DNA of 64,000 nucleotides from Symsagittifera roscoffensis (taxonomy: Eukaryota > Xenacoelomorpha > Acoela > Convolutidae), in contig NC_087063.1 in assembly GCF_963678635.1 (NCBI RefSeq), positions 24,682,701-24,746,700 of the forward strand, read 5' to 3'. Below are positions 40,603 through 51,509 of the stretch, piece by piece; the first letter of the stretch is position 1; every line of letters starts with the position of its first letter. The notes under the pieces were generated by a model. It was given only the letters and a program-made list of their open reading frames with translations. It did not search any database and was not told the origin of the DNA. Position numbers and translations under genes: made by a program.

Positions 40603-41054
40603 TTATTTGTATTTTTGTGTTTATATCGAAAATCGGTCTCTGAGGAAGGAAAATAAATTTACATCCCCTTGGAGTTTAGCGGTTCGATCAATTTGTAACT
40701 TTGCTTGAGGGCTGGGGACATGTTCACCTACTAGCGCAAATACCATTTTTTCTATTATAAGTTTTGTTCTCAAGTTATTTGTTTTTTTTTGTTTATATCG
40801 AAAATAGGTCTCTGAGGAAGGAAAACAAATTTACATCCCCTTGGAGTTTAGCCGTGCGATCAAGTTATAACTTTGCTTGAGGGCTGGGGATATGTTCACC
40901 TACTAGCGCAAATACCATTTTTTCTTTTATAGGTTTTGTTCCCAAGTTATTTGTATTTTTGTGTTTAATATCGAAAATCATATCATATGAAGTGTAGCTT
41001 CAATATTGAACCTTTTGGTCCACAGGTAACTCTTTTTCAACTGTTTTTTTCCAG

Positions 41055-41446
41055 AAACCACTTGGGAGAGCAACAACGAGGAAGACAAGAAGGACATTTT
41101 CCAGGATTTTGAGCAGCTCTTCGACGACATAAAAGCGGTTAAGCATAATATTTTTCCCAACGTCCCGGTCGCTAGATTTAGCCAAGAGATGCTTACTACA
41201 CCACGACTGGTGCCCACTAAGATTTTAGATTCGGAGTTTTGCCAGTTGGACGAAGATTTCAAAGCGCGTTGGAAGACAGAACCGAAGAAAGAGTATCTTA
41301 TCAACAATTTTTCAAGTCATCTTCACTTACGGGAAAACGGAAAGCGTTTTTACAACCAGTCGACCGTCATTTCGTTCGCTTTCCGCCCGAGTTTGTTCGG
41401 ACGCAATTCCCTGGGCACCTTACAGAAAACAACAATGCGGCAATAA
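41055..41446 (+). CDS. Terminal exon of an unrecognised protein-coding gene
   Basis: A strong acceptor (TTTTTTTCCAG, ending 41054) is followed by a frame open to TAA at 41444-41446. Base and codon use look coding, unlike the AT-rich surroundings. After two bases completing a codon, the exon encodes about 129 residues: an acidic start (TWESNNEEDKKDIFQDFEQL), then FDDIKAVKHNIFPNVPVARF, a charged middle (EFCQLDEDFKARWKTEPKKE) and a C-terminus SFAFRPSLFGRNSLGTLQ. I recognise no domain. The frame is closed by a TAA at 41027 upstream of the acceptor, so 5' exons are needed, yet 80 bp upstream the satellite begins; the rest of the gene must lie across the array or is gone. An ATG at 41189 could give an 85-residue product. 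An AATAAA overlaps the stop codon at 41443-41448. Confidence 0.6.
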
Positions 41447-41477
41447 ACTTCTTTAAATGTGATTTGAGTTGTGACTT

Positions 41478-41577
41478 GATGCCACTTGAAACTTTGAATT
41501 GAATTGTGACTTGACATCACTTTTTTCATTTCAACTCTGAGGTTTAACTTCAACAAAGGCTCTTTTATCTTGAAAGT
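41478..41577 (+). repeat. Repeat D, right-side copy
   Basis: CACTTGAAACTTTGAATTGA and TTTAACTTCAACAAAGGCTC match the sequence that borders the array on its left (8961-9072) in direct orientation. It lies just 3' of the orphan exon. Confidence 0.65.
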
Positions 41578-41704
41578 TGCCAAAATTTTAGATAAGCAAC
41601 ATTTTGCAGATGATAAAATAGCGTTTTGGGGTGCTTGTAAAGTTTTAATTTCGGCTTGAAGTCCCTTCGGCTTGAAGTCCCGTCGGCTTGTTGTCCTAGA
41701 CCCC
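41578..41704 (+). mobile_element. Element A, 3' fragment
   Basis: About 125 bp of the right end of element A, from the AGATGATAAAATAG region to GTCGGCTTGTTGTCCTAGAC at its terminus. The left part is absent. Confidence 0.75.
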
Positions 41705-41731
41705 GCTCTGCCCTGTAACGCTGTGTTTGAG

Positions 41732-42147
41732 TGGCGTCCCTCATGCTCGAATGACCGAATGCTTGAAATTATTTTTCACTTACTTTCAGCCAATCAGAAT
41801 TGAGTATTCAAAACCTCAAAGTAAATCGCGAAAATCTCAAAATAAGAAAATAAATCCAGGCCATTAGTGTTAGTATTGACCGATTAGTCAAAAAGCAGAT
41901 GAGTTTTCAAGACTGAAAAATTCTTATGATTTTGACCTCATTACTCTTGATGACTATCTGAATAGTATTGCGGTTGTAACCCGCAATTTGTAATAATTTT
42001 GATTATTTTCCACTGATTTAATACATTTTCTGTTAATATTGACTTCGATTTTGTGAGAAAGACATTTAGCCAATAGAAACGCTTAGCGATTTTGATTGGT
42101 TGAAATTTTTCAAGCATTCGGTCCTTCAAGCATGAGAACCCTCCCCC
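41732..42147 (+). mobile_element. Element C, right-flank copy (complete arms)
   Basis: The left arm (GTCCCTCATGCTCGAATGAC, then CGAATGCTTGAAA) and right arm (TTTCAAGCATTCGGTCCTTC, then AAGCATGAGAACC) are inverted repeats of about 35 bp. The body shares long blocks with 8577-8955. It is followed immediately by the rest of element E. Confidence 0.75.
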
Positions 42148-42376
42148 AAAATAAGCAATTATTTTGGCGCCAAAATGTCTATATTACAAATTTTCTCGCT
42201 CAAAATCTTAAAGTTGCATTTAAGATTATGAACGTTCGCCGTTTGTTTTTTGATTGCCGCACTTAATAAGTTGAGCTTTGTTCAAACTTTCGGCATCGTA
42301 GAACAAAGTTTCCATTTTCGGCACTGAAACTAATTTTTTTTCGGCACTGTTGTACATCGGCACTGTTGTACTGCCC
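42148..42376 (-). mobile_element. Element E, second part of a split copy
   Basis: Runs from CAATTATTTTGGCGCCAAAA through two TCGGCACTGTTGTAC end motifs to TGCCCC, the reverse complement of the left part of complete E at 59068-59453. Together with 8425-8576 it adds up to about one full E. Confidence 0.7.
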
Positions 42377-44146
42377 CACAACTTCGTGTATGAAAAAATA
42401 GATTCACTTTTTGTGAAGATTTGCTCAATTTAAGAAAATTTGTTCTCCTCCTGTATGATTAAGAAATTACGTTCACAAAAAGTGAAAAGATTAAAGACAT
42501 GTTTAAAAGATGTTAAAAAGAGGACGAAAATAAGAAAAAATGGCTCAACCTTAGCTCTGTGACCTGATCGTTCAGTTTTTGGGTCGGTTTGAACACTATT
42601 TATCCAAACAAAATTATCTGCTGCTTTCTTTTCATTTATATAAGTAAAAATAAAATTGCCCCTGCTAAAAATACCCACTATTTTTTTGTTGTTGAAAACA
42701 ACCGTTCACATTGTGAACGGATTTTCGGAAACTTAAAAATCTTCAAGAATAAACAATCTGCGAACAAATTTGTTTAACGTTCGGAATTTCATTCTTTCCC
42801 TGCACGGTTTAGAAAATCCATTCACAAAATGTGAACAGATTAAAAACATGTTAACAGAAGTTTCAAACCAGAGGGAAGGAATGATAATTGCCTACTTTTG
42901 ATTGGTCAATTTTAATTTGGTACGCTGATTGCTCAATTGTTCCGTCGATTTGATTATTCTCTTTTTATTCAAAAACTTAGGAATATTATGTTGCCTTCAT
43001 TTCTTTTCAAAAAAATTGCCTCTGCTAAGACAACGCCGTTACTTTTAATCAATCACAATTTAAGAACTGATTTATGCAATGTCTAAAAGTTTCATGTATA
43101 AAGCAAAAGATTCACTTTTTGTGAACATACTTGATCAACGTTCAAAACTTTGTTCTCATGTACGGCTAAGAAAATCCGTTCAAAAAACGCGAACAGATTA
43201 AGGACATGACTGAAACAACCTTTCAACCAAAAGGGAGGTATTGATCATTGCTTGCTTGTGATTGGTCAACTTTAATTCTGTTCCCTAACTGGTCAAAGTT
43301 TGTGTCGGTTAAACTATTCTTTATTAGGGAAAAAAAAACAATTTTCCAGAACACACAAATTAGACTGTTGCCTTCTTTTCCTATCAAAAAAAGTTGCCCG
43401 AGATAGAATTTTGCAGTTAGCTTTATAAGTTGCGAACTTTGTGAAATGATCTGGTACACATTCACTTTGATCGTGTATAGCAATTGCTCTCACTTTTTGT
43501 GAACAGCTTTTTCAACATTGAAAATTTTCTTCGTCCTTAGCACGGTTAAGAAACACCTCACACAAAATGTGAACAACATGCTTTAAACATTAAAAACTTT
43601 GTGAGATAATCTGCTACACTTTGACTTTAATCGATATAGCACTGGCTTTCACTTTTTGTTAGAAACTTTTGCAACTTTGAAAAAATTTCTTCTTCCTTAG
43701 CACGGTTAAGAAATACCTTTCACAAAAAGTTGACAAATTGAACAAATGTATAAAACAAATTTTATAACCAGGAGAAAGAGGATGATGGATGCTTGCTTGT
43801 AACTGATCAAATTTAATTCTAAGCCTTGATTGTATAAATTTTGTGTCGGTTGAAAATTATCTTTGTTAGGATAAAAACGATATATATTCGGTTGCATTGA
43901 ATTCCTCTGTTATTGTCTGTTAAAAGTTCGCCATTAGCTTTAAACATTGAATAAATACAACCACCACTTGTGAACAATACATGCAATGTTTAGCAATTTG
44001 TTCTCACCATCCATGATTAAAAATTCCGTTCACAAAATATGAAAAGATTAAGGACACGAATAATAAAAAAAATTAACAAGAAAAAAAAATGTGAACAGAT
44101 TAGAGACATGTTTGAAAATATATATTTCAACAAAAAGGAGGGAAAA
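42377..44146. repeat. Diverged tandem repeat, unit about 345-350 bp
   Basis: Units repeat GATTAAAGACATGTTTAAA (near 42488, 42838, 43197), a GATTGGTCAATTTTAATT block, TGTGTCGGTT and a CTATTCTTTATTAGG-type block. Each unit carries inverted pairs such as TTCACTTTTTGTGAAC and GTTCACAAAAAGTGAA. Later units are shortened. No coding frame is conserved between units. The region is A/T-rich and holds no gene I can support. Confidence 0.75.
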
Positions 44147-44395
44147 AATGTCTTCAACTGCAAATTGCACAATTACTTTGGCGCCAAAATGTCTATACTA
44201 CAAATTTTCTCGCTCAAAATCTTAAAGTTGCACTTAAGATTGTGAACGTTTGCCGTTTATTTTTTGATTGCCGCACTTAATATGTTGAACTTTGTTCAAA
44301 CTTTTGGCACCGTTGAACAAAGTTTTCATTTTCGGCACTGTTAAACTAATTTTTTTTTGGCACTGTTGTACATAGGCACTGTTGTACTGCCCCAC
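44147..44395 (-). mobile_element. Element E fragment, uninterrupted at the C insertion site
   Basis: CAACTGCAAATTGCACAATT leads into TTGGCGCCAAAATGTCTATA and then the TGGCACTGTTGTAC end motifs. This is the same part of E as 42148-42376, about 2.0 kb upstream, but it continues across the point where C interrupts E elsewhere. It therefore shows the empty site. Confidence 0.7.
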
Positions 44396-46004
44396 AACTT
44401 CGTGTATGAAAAAATAAATTCACTCTTTGTGAACAGATTTGCTCAACTTAAGAAAATTTGTTCTCCTCCTGTACGGTTAAGAAATAACGTTCACAAAAAG
44501 TGAAAAGATTAAAGACATGTTTAAAAGATGTTAAAAAGAGGACGAAAATAAGAAAAAATGGCTCAACCTTAGCTCTGACCTGATCGTTCAGTTTTTGGGT
44601 CGGTTTGAACACTATTTATCCAAACAAAATTATCTGCTGCTTTCTTTTCATTTATATAAGTAAAAATAAAATTGCCCCTGCTAAAAATACCCACTATTTT
44701 TTTGTTGTTGAAAACAACCGTTCACATTTTGTGAACGGATTTTCGGAAAATTAAACATCTTCAAGAAATGAAAATCTGCGAACAGATTTGTTTAACGTTC
44801 GAAATTGCATTCTTTCCCTGCACGGTTTAGAAAATCCATTCACAAAATGTGAACAGATTGCAAACATGTTAAAAACAGTTTCAAGCAAGAGGAAGGATAT
44901 GATAATTGCTTGCTTGTGATTGGTCAATTTTAATTCTGTACCCTAACTAGTCAATATTCGTGTCGGTTAAAATATTCTTTATTAGGAGAAAAATAATTTT
45001 CCAGAAGACACAAATTAGACTGTTGCCTTCTATTCCTCTCAAAAAAAGTTGCCCGAGATAAAATATTGCAGTTAGCTTTATAAGTTGCGAACTTTGTGAA
45101 ATGATCTGGTACACATTGACTTTGATCGTGTTTAGCAATTGCTTTCACTTTTTGTTGAAAAACTTTTTCAGCGTTGAAAAAATTTCTTCTTCCTTAGCAC
45201 TGTTATGAAATACCTTTCACAAAAAGTGAACAAACTGAACGCATGTACATAACAAATTTTATAACCAGGAGAAAGAGAATGATAGATGCTTGCTTGTGAC
45301 TAATCAAATTTAATTCTAAGCATTGATTGCAGAATTTTTGCGTCGGTTGAAAACTCTCTTTCCTCTGTTATTGTCTCTGTTAAAAATTCACCGTTAGCTT
45401 TATACATTGAATAAATACAATCACCACTTAAAAACAAAACAAGCAATAATTAACAGTTTGTTCTCACCATCCATGATTCAAAATTTCGTTCATAAAATGT
45501 GAAAAGATAAACGACACGAATAATAAAAAAATATTAACAAGAAAAAAGAAAAGCAAAATGTGAACAGATTAGAGACATGTTTAAAAATTTATATTTCAAC
45601 GAGAGGGAGGGAACAAAAAGTACTTGCATGTGATTGGTCAGTTTTAACTCTGTACACCGATTGGTCAATTTTTGTGTCGGTTTGGATATTCTCTATATTA
45701 GGTAAAAAAAGAACATTTATTTCAAAACACACCAAATTTTATGCTGCATTCTTCTTTTTATGTCATCGAAAAACTAAACTGTCCCTGCTAAAAATTACCT
45801 GTTAGTTTTGACGTTGAATACAACTGTTCCAAGATAACGAACAGGTTTTTGTAAAAAATGACATCTTTATGTAAAAGCAATAGATTCACAATTTGAGAAC
45901 AGATTTGTTCTACGTTTAAAAATTCATTCTTCCGCTGTTTTGTTAAGCATATCCGTTCACAAAAATGAACAAATTAAAGACATGCTTAACTACTTTTTTT
46001 TATT
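44396..46004. repeat. Second copy of the 345-350 bp tandem repeat block
   Basis: Together with the preceding E fragment this repeats 42148-44146 in direct orientation with an offset of about 2.0 kb, dropping to 1.65 kb after an internal loss of roughly one unit (between about 42.88 and 43.22 kb of the first copy). The first unit includes the near-perfect palindrome CGTTCACATTTTGTGAACG near 44718. Confidence 0.75.
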
Positions 46005-47123
46005 GGGCTCTGTTGATAAACCGTGAGATAACTGTCGTCGTAATTAGTGAAGCTCAACCCCAGACTACGCGCCGCGTTACGCCAGTCAACCAAAGAGATA
46101 ACTGTCGTAATTAGGGAAGCTCAACCCCATACTACGCGCCGGTACACGTCAGTCGATCATTTATGCTTCAATTTTTTCTCCCGAAAACTTGTCAGTGAAA
46201 GTCTGCTAAAAATCCAGAACTTCATTTTTTATGCAGAAAATCGGTCTGCTAAAAAATTGGTTACTAAATTGGATCAATTTAAATGAAGAATAACATAACA
46301 ACCAAAATCCAACCAAAATGAATAAATTCGATTTTAGGGCATTTGAATCGATCTTTATTTGTCATGATGGCTCGACTCAAAACCTATTTTAGCAATCAAA
46401 AATTGCATTTTGAACCATTCGGATTGAAGCAAAAAGCGATTTAAAAATATTTAAGAGGCTCCAAAAACCTTTTTACTATTGTGGTTGGTTTTCAATTTTG
46501 CTAATTCAATTGATAATTAAAGCTTTCCGCCCAGGCCCAATCCAAACCTGCCAGCAGCAAAAATTAACAAAATAAGGCTTCCCGGGTTGAAGTGTTCATT
46601 TTATCTCTGAAGCGGCCTAAAAACCTGATTTGAACGACTCGACCAAGATTGGCTGTTTCGACCGACTCGACTCAAGCTGGCAACGTTTCGACCGACTCGG
46701 CTTAAAAAACAATTGTACCTGTTTTCGACCCAAGCGTGCTATGTATCGACCGACTCGACCCAAGCTGACTATGTCGACCGACGCCACCAACGGAAAAATG
46801 TCCAAGGACCAAATAAATTCCAAAAAATATATATATTTTTATGCAAACTTGATATTTTTCAACAGCAACTGGCAAATTTGATTGAAAATTTTTGTTCTGA
46901 CATAGCCTAAACTTACTTTTTGATTAATCAGGAAATTCAATTTGAACGTGACAAAAATCTTAATTTTTTTAGCATCCAAAACTTCATTTTAAGATACTTT
47001 TTTGGCAACACATCGCTTCTCGGAATTTTGTCTAAGATCATGTGTGGCCCATTTCTTGAGTTCGACTTTGCTTCAAGACCAGAATGGTAAGCTGGCAGGG
47101 TCATTTTAGTATCAGCAACCGGG
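46005..47123 (+). repeat. Repeat K, copy 1 (about 1.1 kb)
   Basis: Begins GCTCTGTTGATAAACCGTGA with a 70-bp internal tandem duplication (GATAACTGTCGT...CTACGCGCC, twice) and ends near CAGCAACCGGG. The core 46370-46740 is almost identical to 48890-49260. It ends in a minisatellite of about 30-bp units built on TTTCGACCGACTCGACCCAA, with about five units. A plus-strand frame through the minisatellite is repetitive and not considered a gene. Confidence 0.8.
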
Positions 47124-48611
47124 CCGGGCCCCGGACTGACTTTCAAAAAAGTTCACACCTTTCACAGTTCCGTTAACATATTTCACACTTCATTTCACAC
47201 ATTTTGAACACGTGTGAAGCGTGCCCTGCTTTCTGCGGCAAAAGTCAGCCCAATCCAATTGCTAGTATTGGCTGCGGCAAATGGATTAAATTTCGATTTT
47301 TTAAAACTCACTGGGCCTCAAATTCAGGCCCGGTTCCAACTCTGTTCGAGAATGTTCGATCACACGTCTTTTTGTTTGACTATGTTTCGTCAACGCTTTA
47401 GATTCGATTTTGTGCTCGACTATGTTTCGAGCATATTTTGATTTCGATTTTGTGTTCGTCCATGAATCGAAATAATGTACGACTATGTTTCGAAACTGTG
47501 CTCAACCAGAAGGTCTGTTTTTGACTACGGATTTGGGGTCGAACAACATCCGTGTGTTCAACAGAATTCGATCGAAATATCAACCCGAGTAACGGGGCAG
47601 AAAACTATAGACCAGCAGAAAGAACAAAATTTAACGAATAACGCTTAGTTTCGTTGTTTCTGGCACGCCTCGGATTTAAATTAAACACCATTTTTTCGAA
47701 GCAACTACCAACTGAATCTGAGACCAGGGAGGAAAGCAACTCATCAGATAGTTTGAGCATAATGTTCACTTTTTCTGTATAAAATCTTCCCAATAACGTC
47801 AGTACTGAAAAATTATACGGTTACACTGAAATTTCCACAAAGGTGCCAACACAAGGCGAGGAATGTCTCTAGAGGCTGCAAATTACCAAACTGAAAATTT
47901 GAGAAACTTTCGGTACATGAGGCCACGAATGCAACATTTCGGTATTATCTCAGACTCTCTGTATGTTTCACCAGAGAGTTGAAAATACTTTTTTTCCTCT
48001 AGCTGCTTTAACTACTGAAGAAAAACTTTGCTAAACATCTCTTAAACTAAACAAATGGTTTTGCAGGAATGTTTTAGTTAACTCAAAAGAATCTATTCTT
48101 AATTTAAATCTGGGACCTGTTTCTGAAAAAAAAGAATAAGAAATTTTTGTAATACGAAATTTTCCGGGAGGTTTCAGACAAAATTTTGAGCAGCGATGGC
48201 AAAAATCACTGAAAATAAAAGATTTAGTTTCAATTTACTCTCTTCTCTTGACTAGTTTCCTGCTTTCTCAACCTTAAGTTTCAATAATTTTATCAATTCA
48301 TTTCAAAAATTTTTGCCCAAATTGAGAACTGTTAGAGGGCACGTCAAAAAAATAAAATTTATTGTTTGTCAAAACTTCGCCAAGAAATGATCTCGTGAGA
48401 TGCCTTTTAAAATGAAATCAGATGGATTTGATTAAGAATCGGATGGTGCTAGAATTTTTAGCACACTCAAAAAAATTGATAGTAAGAACGTGAATTTCAA
48501 ATGCGGCATTGGCAATAAGTAGCAACTACTTGCTCTGCTGCGCTTACATTTTGCACGAAAAGTATTTTGCGTGAGAATCTGTGTTGGCCGCTTAACAGGT
48601 TTCTTTGATTC
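47124..48611. other. Spacer between K copies; no gene supported
   Basis: The stretch 47340-47560 is rich in TTCGA and GACTATGTTTCG motifs and looks like a decayed relative of the K minisatellite. A 62-codon minus-strand frame (47605-47793) has no supporting feature. The rest is AT-rich and unremarkable. Confidence 0.5.
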
Positions 48612-49783
48612 AGCTCTATTGATAAACCGTGAGATAACTGTCGTAAATAGGGAAGCTCAATCCCAGACTACGCGCCGCTTTACGTCAGTCAATCATTTGT
48701 GCTTCAATTTTTGCTGCCCCCAAAAATCTGTCACTCAAAGTCGGCTGAAAATCCTAAATTTCACTTTTCATGCAAAAAACCGGTCTGATAAATTGGTCAC
48801 CAAATTGAAGAATAACATAACAACCAAAACCCAACCCAAATGAAAAAACCTCAATTTTAAGGCATTTTAATCGATCTTTATTTGTCAAGATGGCTCGACT
48901 CCAAACCTATTTTAGCAATCAAAAATTGCATTTTGAACCATTCGGATTGAAGCAAAAAGCGATTTAAAAATATTTAAGAGGCTCCAAAAACCTTTTTACT
49001 ATTGTGGTTGGTTTTCAATTTTGCTAATTCAATTGATAATTAAAGCTTTCCGCCCAGGCCCAATCCAAACCTGCCAGCAGCAAAAATTAACAAAATAAGG
49101 CTTCCCGGGTTGAAGTGTTCATTTTATCTCTGAAGCGGCCTAAAAACCTGATTTGAACGACTCGACCAAGATTGGCTGTTTCGACCGACTCGACTCAAGC
49201 TGGCAACGTTTCGACCGACTCGGCTTAAAAAACAATTGTACGTGTTTTCGACCCAAGCGTGCTATGTTTCGACCGACTCGCCCCAAACTGGCTATGTCGA
49301 CCGACTCCACCAAAGGAAAAATGTGTTCAACCCAAGAGTGCTATGTTTCGACCGATCCGTCCCTGACTAGCCATGTTCCGACCGACTTAACCGAAGGAAA
49401 ATTGTGTTCGACCCAAGCGTACTATGTTTCGACCGCCTCGACCCTAACTGGCTATTTTTCGACCAAATAATTTTCAAGTATATTTTATGCAATTCAACAG
49501 TTGATCAAAACTGATATTTTTCAACACCAATTGAAAAATTAATTTAAAAATTTTTGTTCTGACATAGCCTAAACTTTTTTTTGAGTAATCAGGAGTTTCA
49601 ATTTGAACGTGGCAAAAACTTTATTTTTTTAGCATCCAAAACTTCATTATTAGTTATTTTTTGGAAAAACATCGCTTCTCGGACTTTTGTGTTACATCAT
49701 GTGTAGCCCATTTCTTGACTTTGGCTTTGCTTCGAGAACAGAGTGGTAATCGGGCACGGTCATTTTTAGTATCAGCAACCGGG
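48612..49783 (+). repeat. Repeat K, copy 2, with expanded minisatellite
   Basis: A direct copy of 46005-47123, offset about 2.6 kb at its start. The 5' tandem duplication is a single unit here. The minisatellite (49175-49470) has about ten TTTCGACCGACTCGAC-type units against about five in copy 1. Both copies end at ATCAGCAACCGGG. Confidence 0.8.
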
Positions 49784-49917
49784 TTGATAAATTTTTTCTC
49801 GAACTGCCTCGATGGCTTTTCAGGAACTATTTAGTTTACTACAACGCTATTTTGCTTAATAAAAAGTGTCTTAAGCTTCTGAAAAAAGCTCGTCTTAAGA
49901 TTTAAAAATCTAATTTT

Positions 49918-50351
49918 GGTACTACTATGATAGAGTGGTCCCTTGAAAATAGCCAGGTCCCTTAAAAACTAGTACCTAGAGGTCTCAAATTGTTTAATAA
50001 ATATAAATTCGCCATTCAGAAAGATGTCGCAGTACATTTTCCAACAAACTTTTTGTTTTGTTATGCTGTAAAAATTCCCCCCTCTACGGTTTTAAGGTTG
50101 AAGATTCGGAAAAAATGCCAAAACTGAGTTTTGATGAAAAATATAAGTTAACCCAATTATGGTCTTTAAATCGTGAAATAATTTGAAGCGAGCATTTTTC
50201 TTGATATAAACAATATATTAAATACAATTTAATGACATGAATACTTTAAACACAAAATAGTTTTCAATTTATTGCATGCGAAATGCATGCGGGACCTCTC
50301 TATCATAGTTGCTTTTTCGAGGGACCACTCTGACTCTATCATAGTAGTACC
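49918..50351. mobile_element. Element F, copy 1: inverted-repeat transposon with 8-bp target duplication
   Basis: The left end GGTACTACTATGATAGAGTG then GTCCCT is mirrored at the right end (CTATCATAGTAGTACC), where six extra bases interrupt the arm. CTAATTTT is duplicated exactly at 49910-49917 and 50352-50359. The 434-bp core is non-coding. A diverged copy lies at 61762-62239. Confidence 0.85.
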
Positions 50352-50547
50352 CTAATTTTTAATGTTAATAACGAGCTTTTCTCAGAAGTTTGAGACAAAC
50401 TTTTTGTACAAAACAGAAACTGATATGAACTTTGGCCATTGTTGGCCAAAATCAAACAATACACCCAAGTTTCTTCAGATTTATGCGATAAACAAACATA
50501 AATCCCAGAAAGTCAAAAATAATTTTAAAAATGCCTCCGAAATAACC

Positions 50548-50747
50548 NNNNNNNNNNNNNNNNNNNNNNNNNNNNNNNNNNNNNNNNNNNNNNNNNNNNN
50601 NNNNNNNNNNNNNNNNNNNNNNNNNNNNNNNNNNNNNNNNNNNNNNNNNNNNNNNNNNNNNNNNNNNNNNNNNNNNNNNNNNNNNNNNNNNNNNNNNNNN
50701 NNNNNNNNNNNNNNNNNNNNNNNNNNNNNNNNNNNNNNNNNNNNNNN
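50548..50747. other. Assembly gap of 200 N
   Basis: Exactly 200 undetermined bases, which looks like a placeholder length. Sequences on the two sides may not be adjacent, and the missing amount is unknown. 50352-50547 before it holds nothing I recognise. Confidence 1.
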
Positions 50748-50779
50748 CGCTAGATTTCAAATCTTACATGTGGTGTTCA

Positions 50780-50956
50780 GTCAATAAGACGACAGCTGTA
50801 AAGACGACAACCGTTTTTAGTGGGAACTCAAGACAACGCTACACGCAATTGTCCATATTGTATTTCTGAAAAATTTACACCGCTTAAGTTCCAACTGCTC
50901 ATTTTGGATGTAAATACCCCTTTGTTGTTGTTTTAAGGTCTTGTCGTCTTAATGAC
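50780..50956. mobile_element. Small inverted-repeat element
   Basis: GTCAATAAGACGACAGCTGT at the left and TTGTCGTCTTAATGAC at the right are inverted repeats of about 16 bp around a 175-bp core. No target duplication was resolved. Confidence 0.5.
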
Positions 50957-51162
50957 CCGTCGCCCTATTTGTCTAGCATAAAAATCTTTACTTAAAAAAC
51001 ACTTTGTTAAATTCCTATTTTACAATATGGGGACGATCCAATATTCGTTCAAATTTTTACACTGAAGATGGATGTTCATATTCCAAAAGATATAGGTCAT
51101 CAAGTTTTTCTCTTCCAAATTTTAACCTACCTGATATTCGAGCAGTCTTTTTTCAGAATGCG

Positions 51163-51370
51163 GTCTGTATTTAGACAACCGCGTATTCATACTCGTCAGT
51201 AAGCCGAAAATACCTTATTAACCAATCAGAATCGCGATGAGAAAGCAAACTTATGAAATAAACAATTATTAATTATTTATTTCTTCCTTGTCTCCATTCT
51301 GCTGGGCAAGTATAGTTTTTGGTTGCTAACTGACAATTATGAATACGCGGTTGTCTAAATACTGCTATGT
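51163..51370. mobile_element. Small inverted-repeat element with 35-bp arms
   Basis: TGTATTTAGACAACCGCGTA then TTCATAC at the left pairs with TATGAATACGCGGTTGTCTA then AATACTG at the right. The core of about 140 bp has no coding capacity. Ends and target duplication are uncertain. Confidence 0.65.
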
Positions 51371-51509
51371 AACCCATTTTCATATGATAAATTAACTGAA
51401 TCAGTATTTAACTGTATTTTTCACATGAAAGTTGAAAGGGTCCTCCTTTGGTTTTATTTCCAAAATTTAGAGAACCTGTTTTCGGCACAAGTTCTGGGGT
51501 AGTACAACA

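Larger units (their letters stand above)
9073..40977. repeat. Satellite DNA array, about 171-bp monomer, about 185 copies
   Basis: A single uninterrupted head-to-tail array of nearly 32 kb. One monomer runs, for example, from CCCAAGTTATTTGTATTTTT through ATAGGTCTCTGAGGAAGG, ACATCCCCTTGGAGTTTAGC, GCTGGGGACATGTTCACC and TACTAGCGCAAATACC to ATTATAAGTTTTGTT. Monomers are 168-173 bp, mostly 170 to 172. The commonest length variation is TTGTATTTTTGTG versus TCGTTTTTGTG or TTGTTTTTGTG, plus A-run changes after GAGGAAGG. No transposon or gene interrupts the array and every copy has the same orientation. Minus-strand open frames in many monomers are a by-product of a period divisible by three. I saw no CENP-B-box-like motif by eye. 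Confidence 0.97.

Noticed and set aside
9073..40977. CRISPR-like array
   Set aside because: The repeat is about 171 bp with no unique spacers, in a eukaryotic genome. It is satellite DNA.
41026..41054. A 29-nt intron between CACAG/GTAACT and TTTTTCCAG
   Set aside because: It is too short for normal splicing, and the upstream frame that would join has a stop 17 bases before it.
40978..41307. 109-codon minus-strand frame
   Set aside because: It lies opposite the better-supported plus-strand exon 41055-41446 and has no matching splice signals.
49153..49470. 105-codon plus-strand frame in repeat K
   Set aside because: It is a translation of the 30-bp minisatellite; the other K copy does not maintain the frame.
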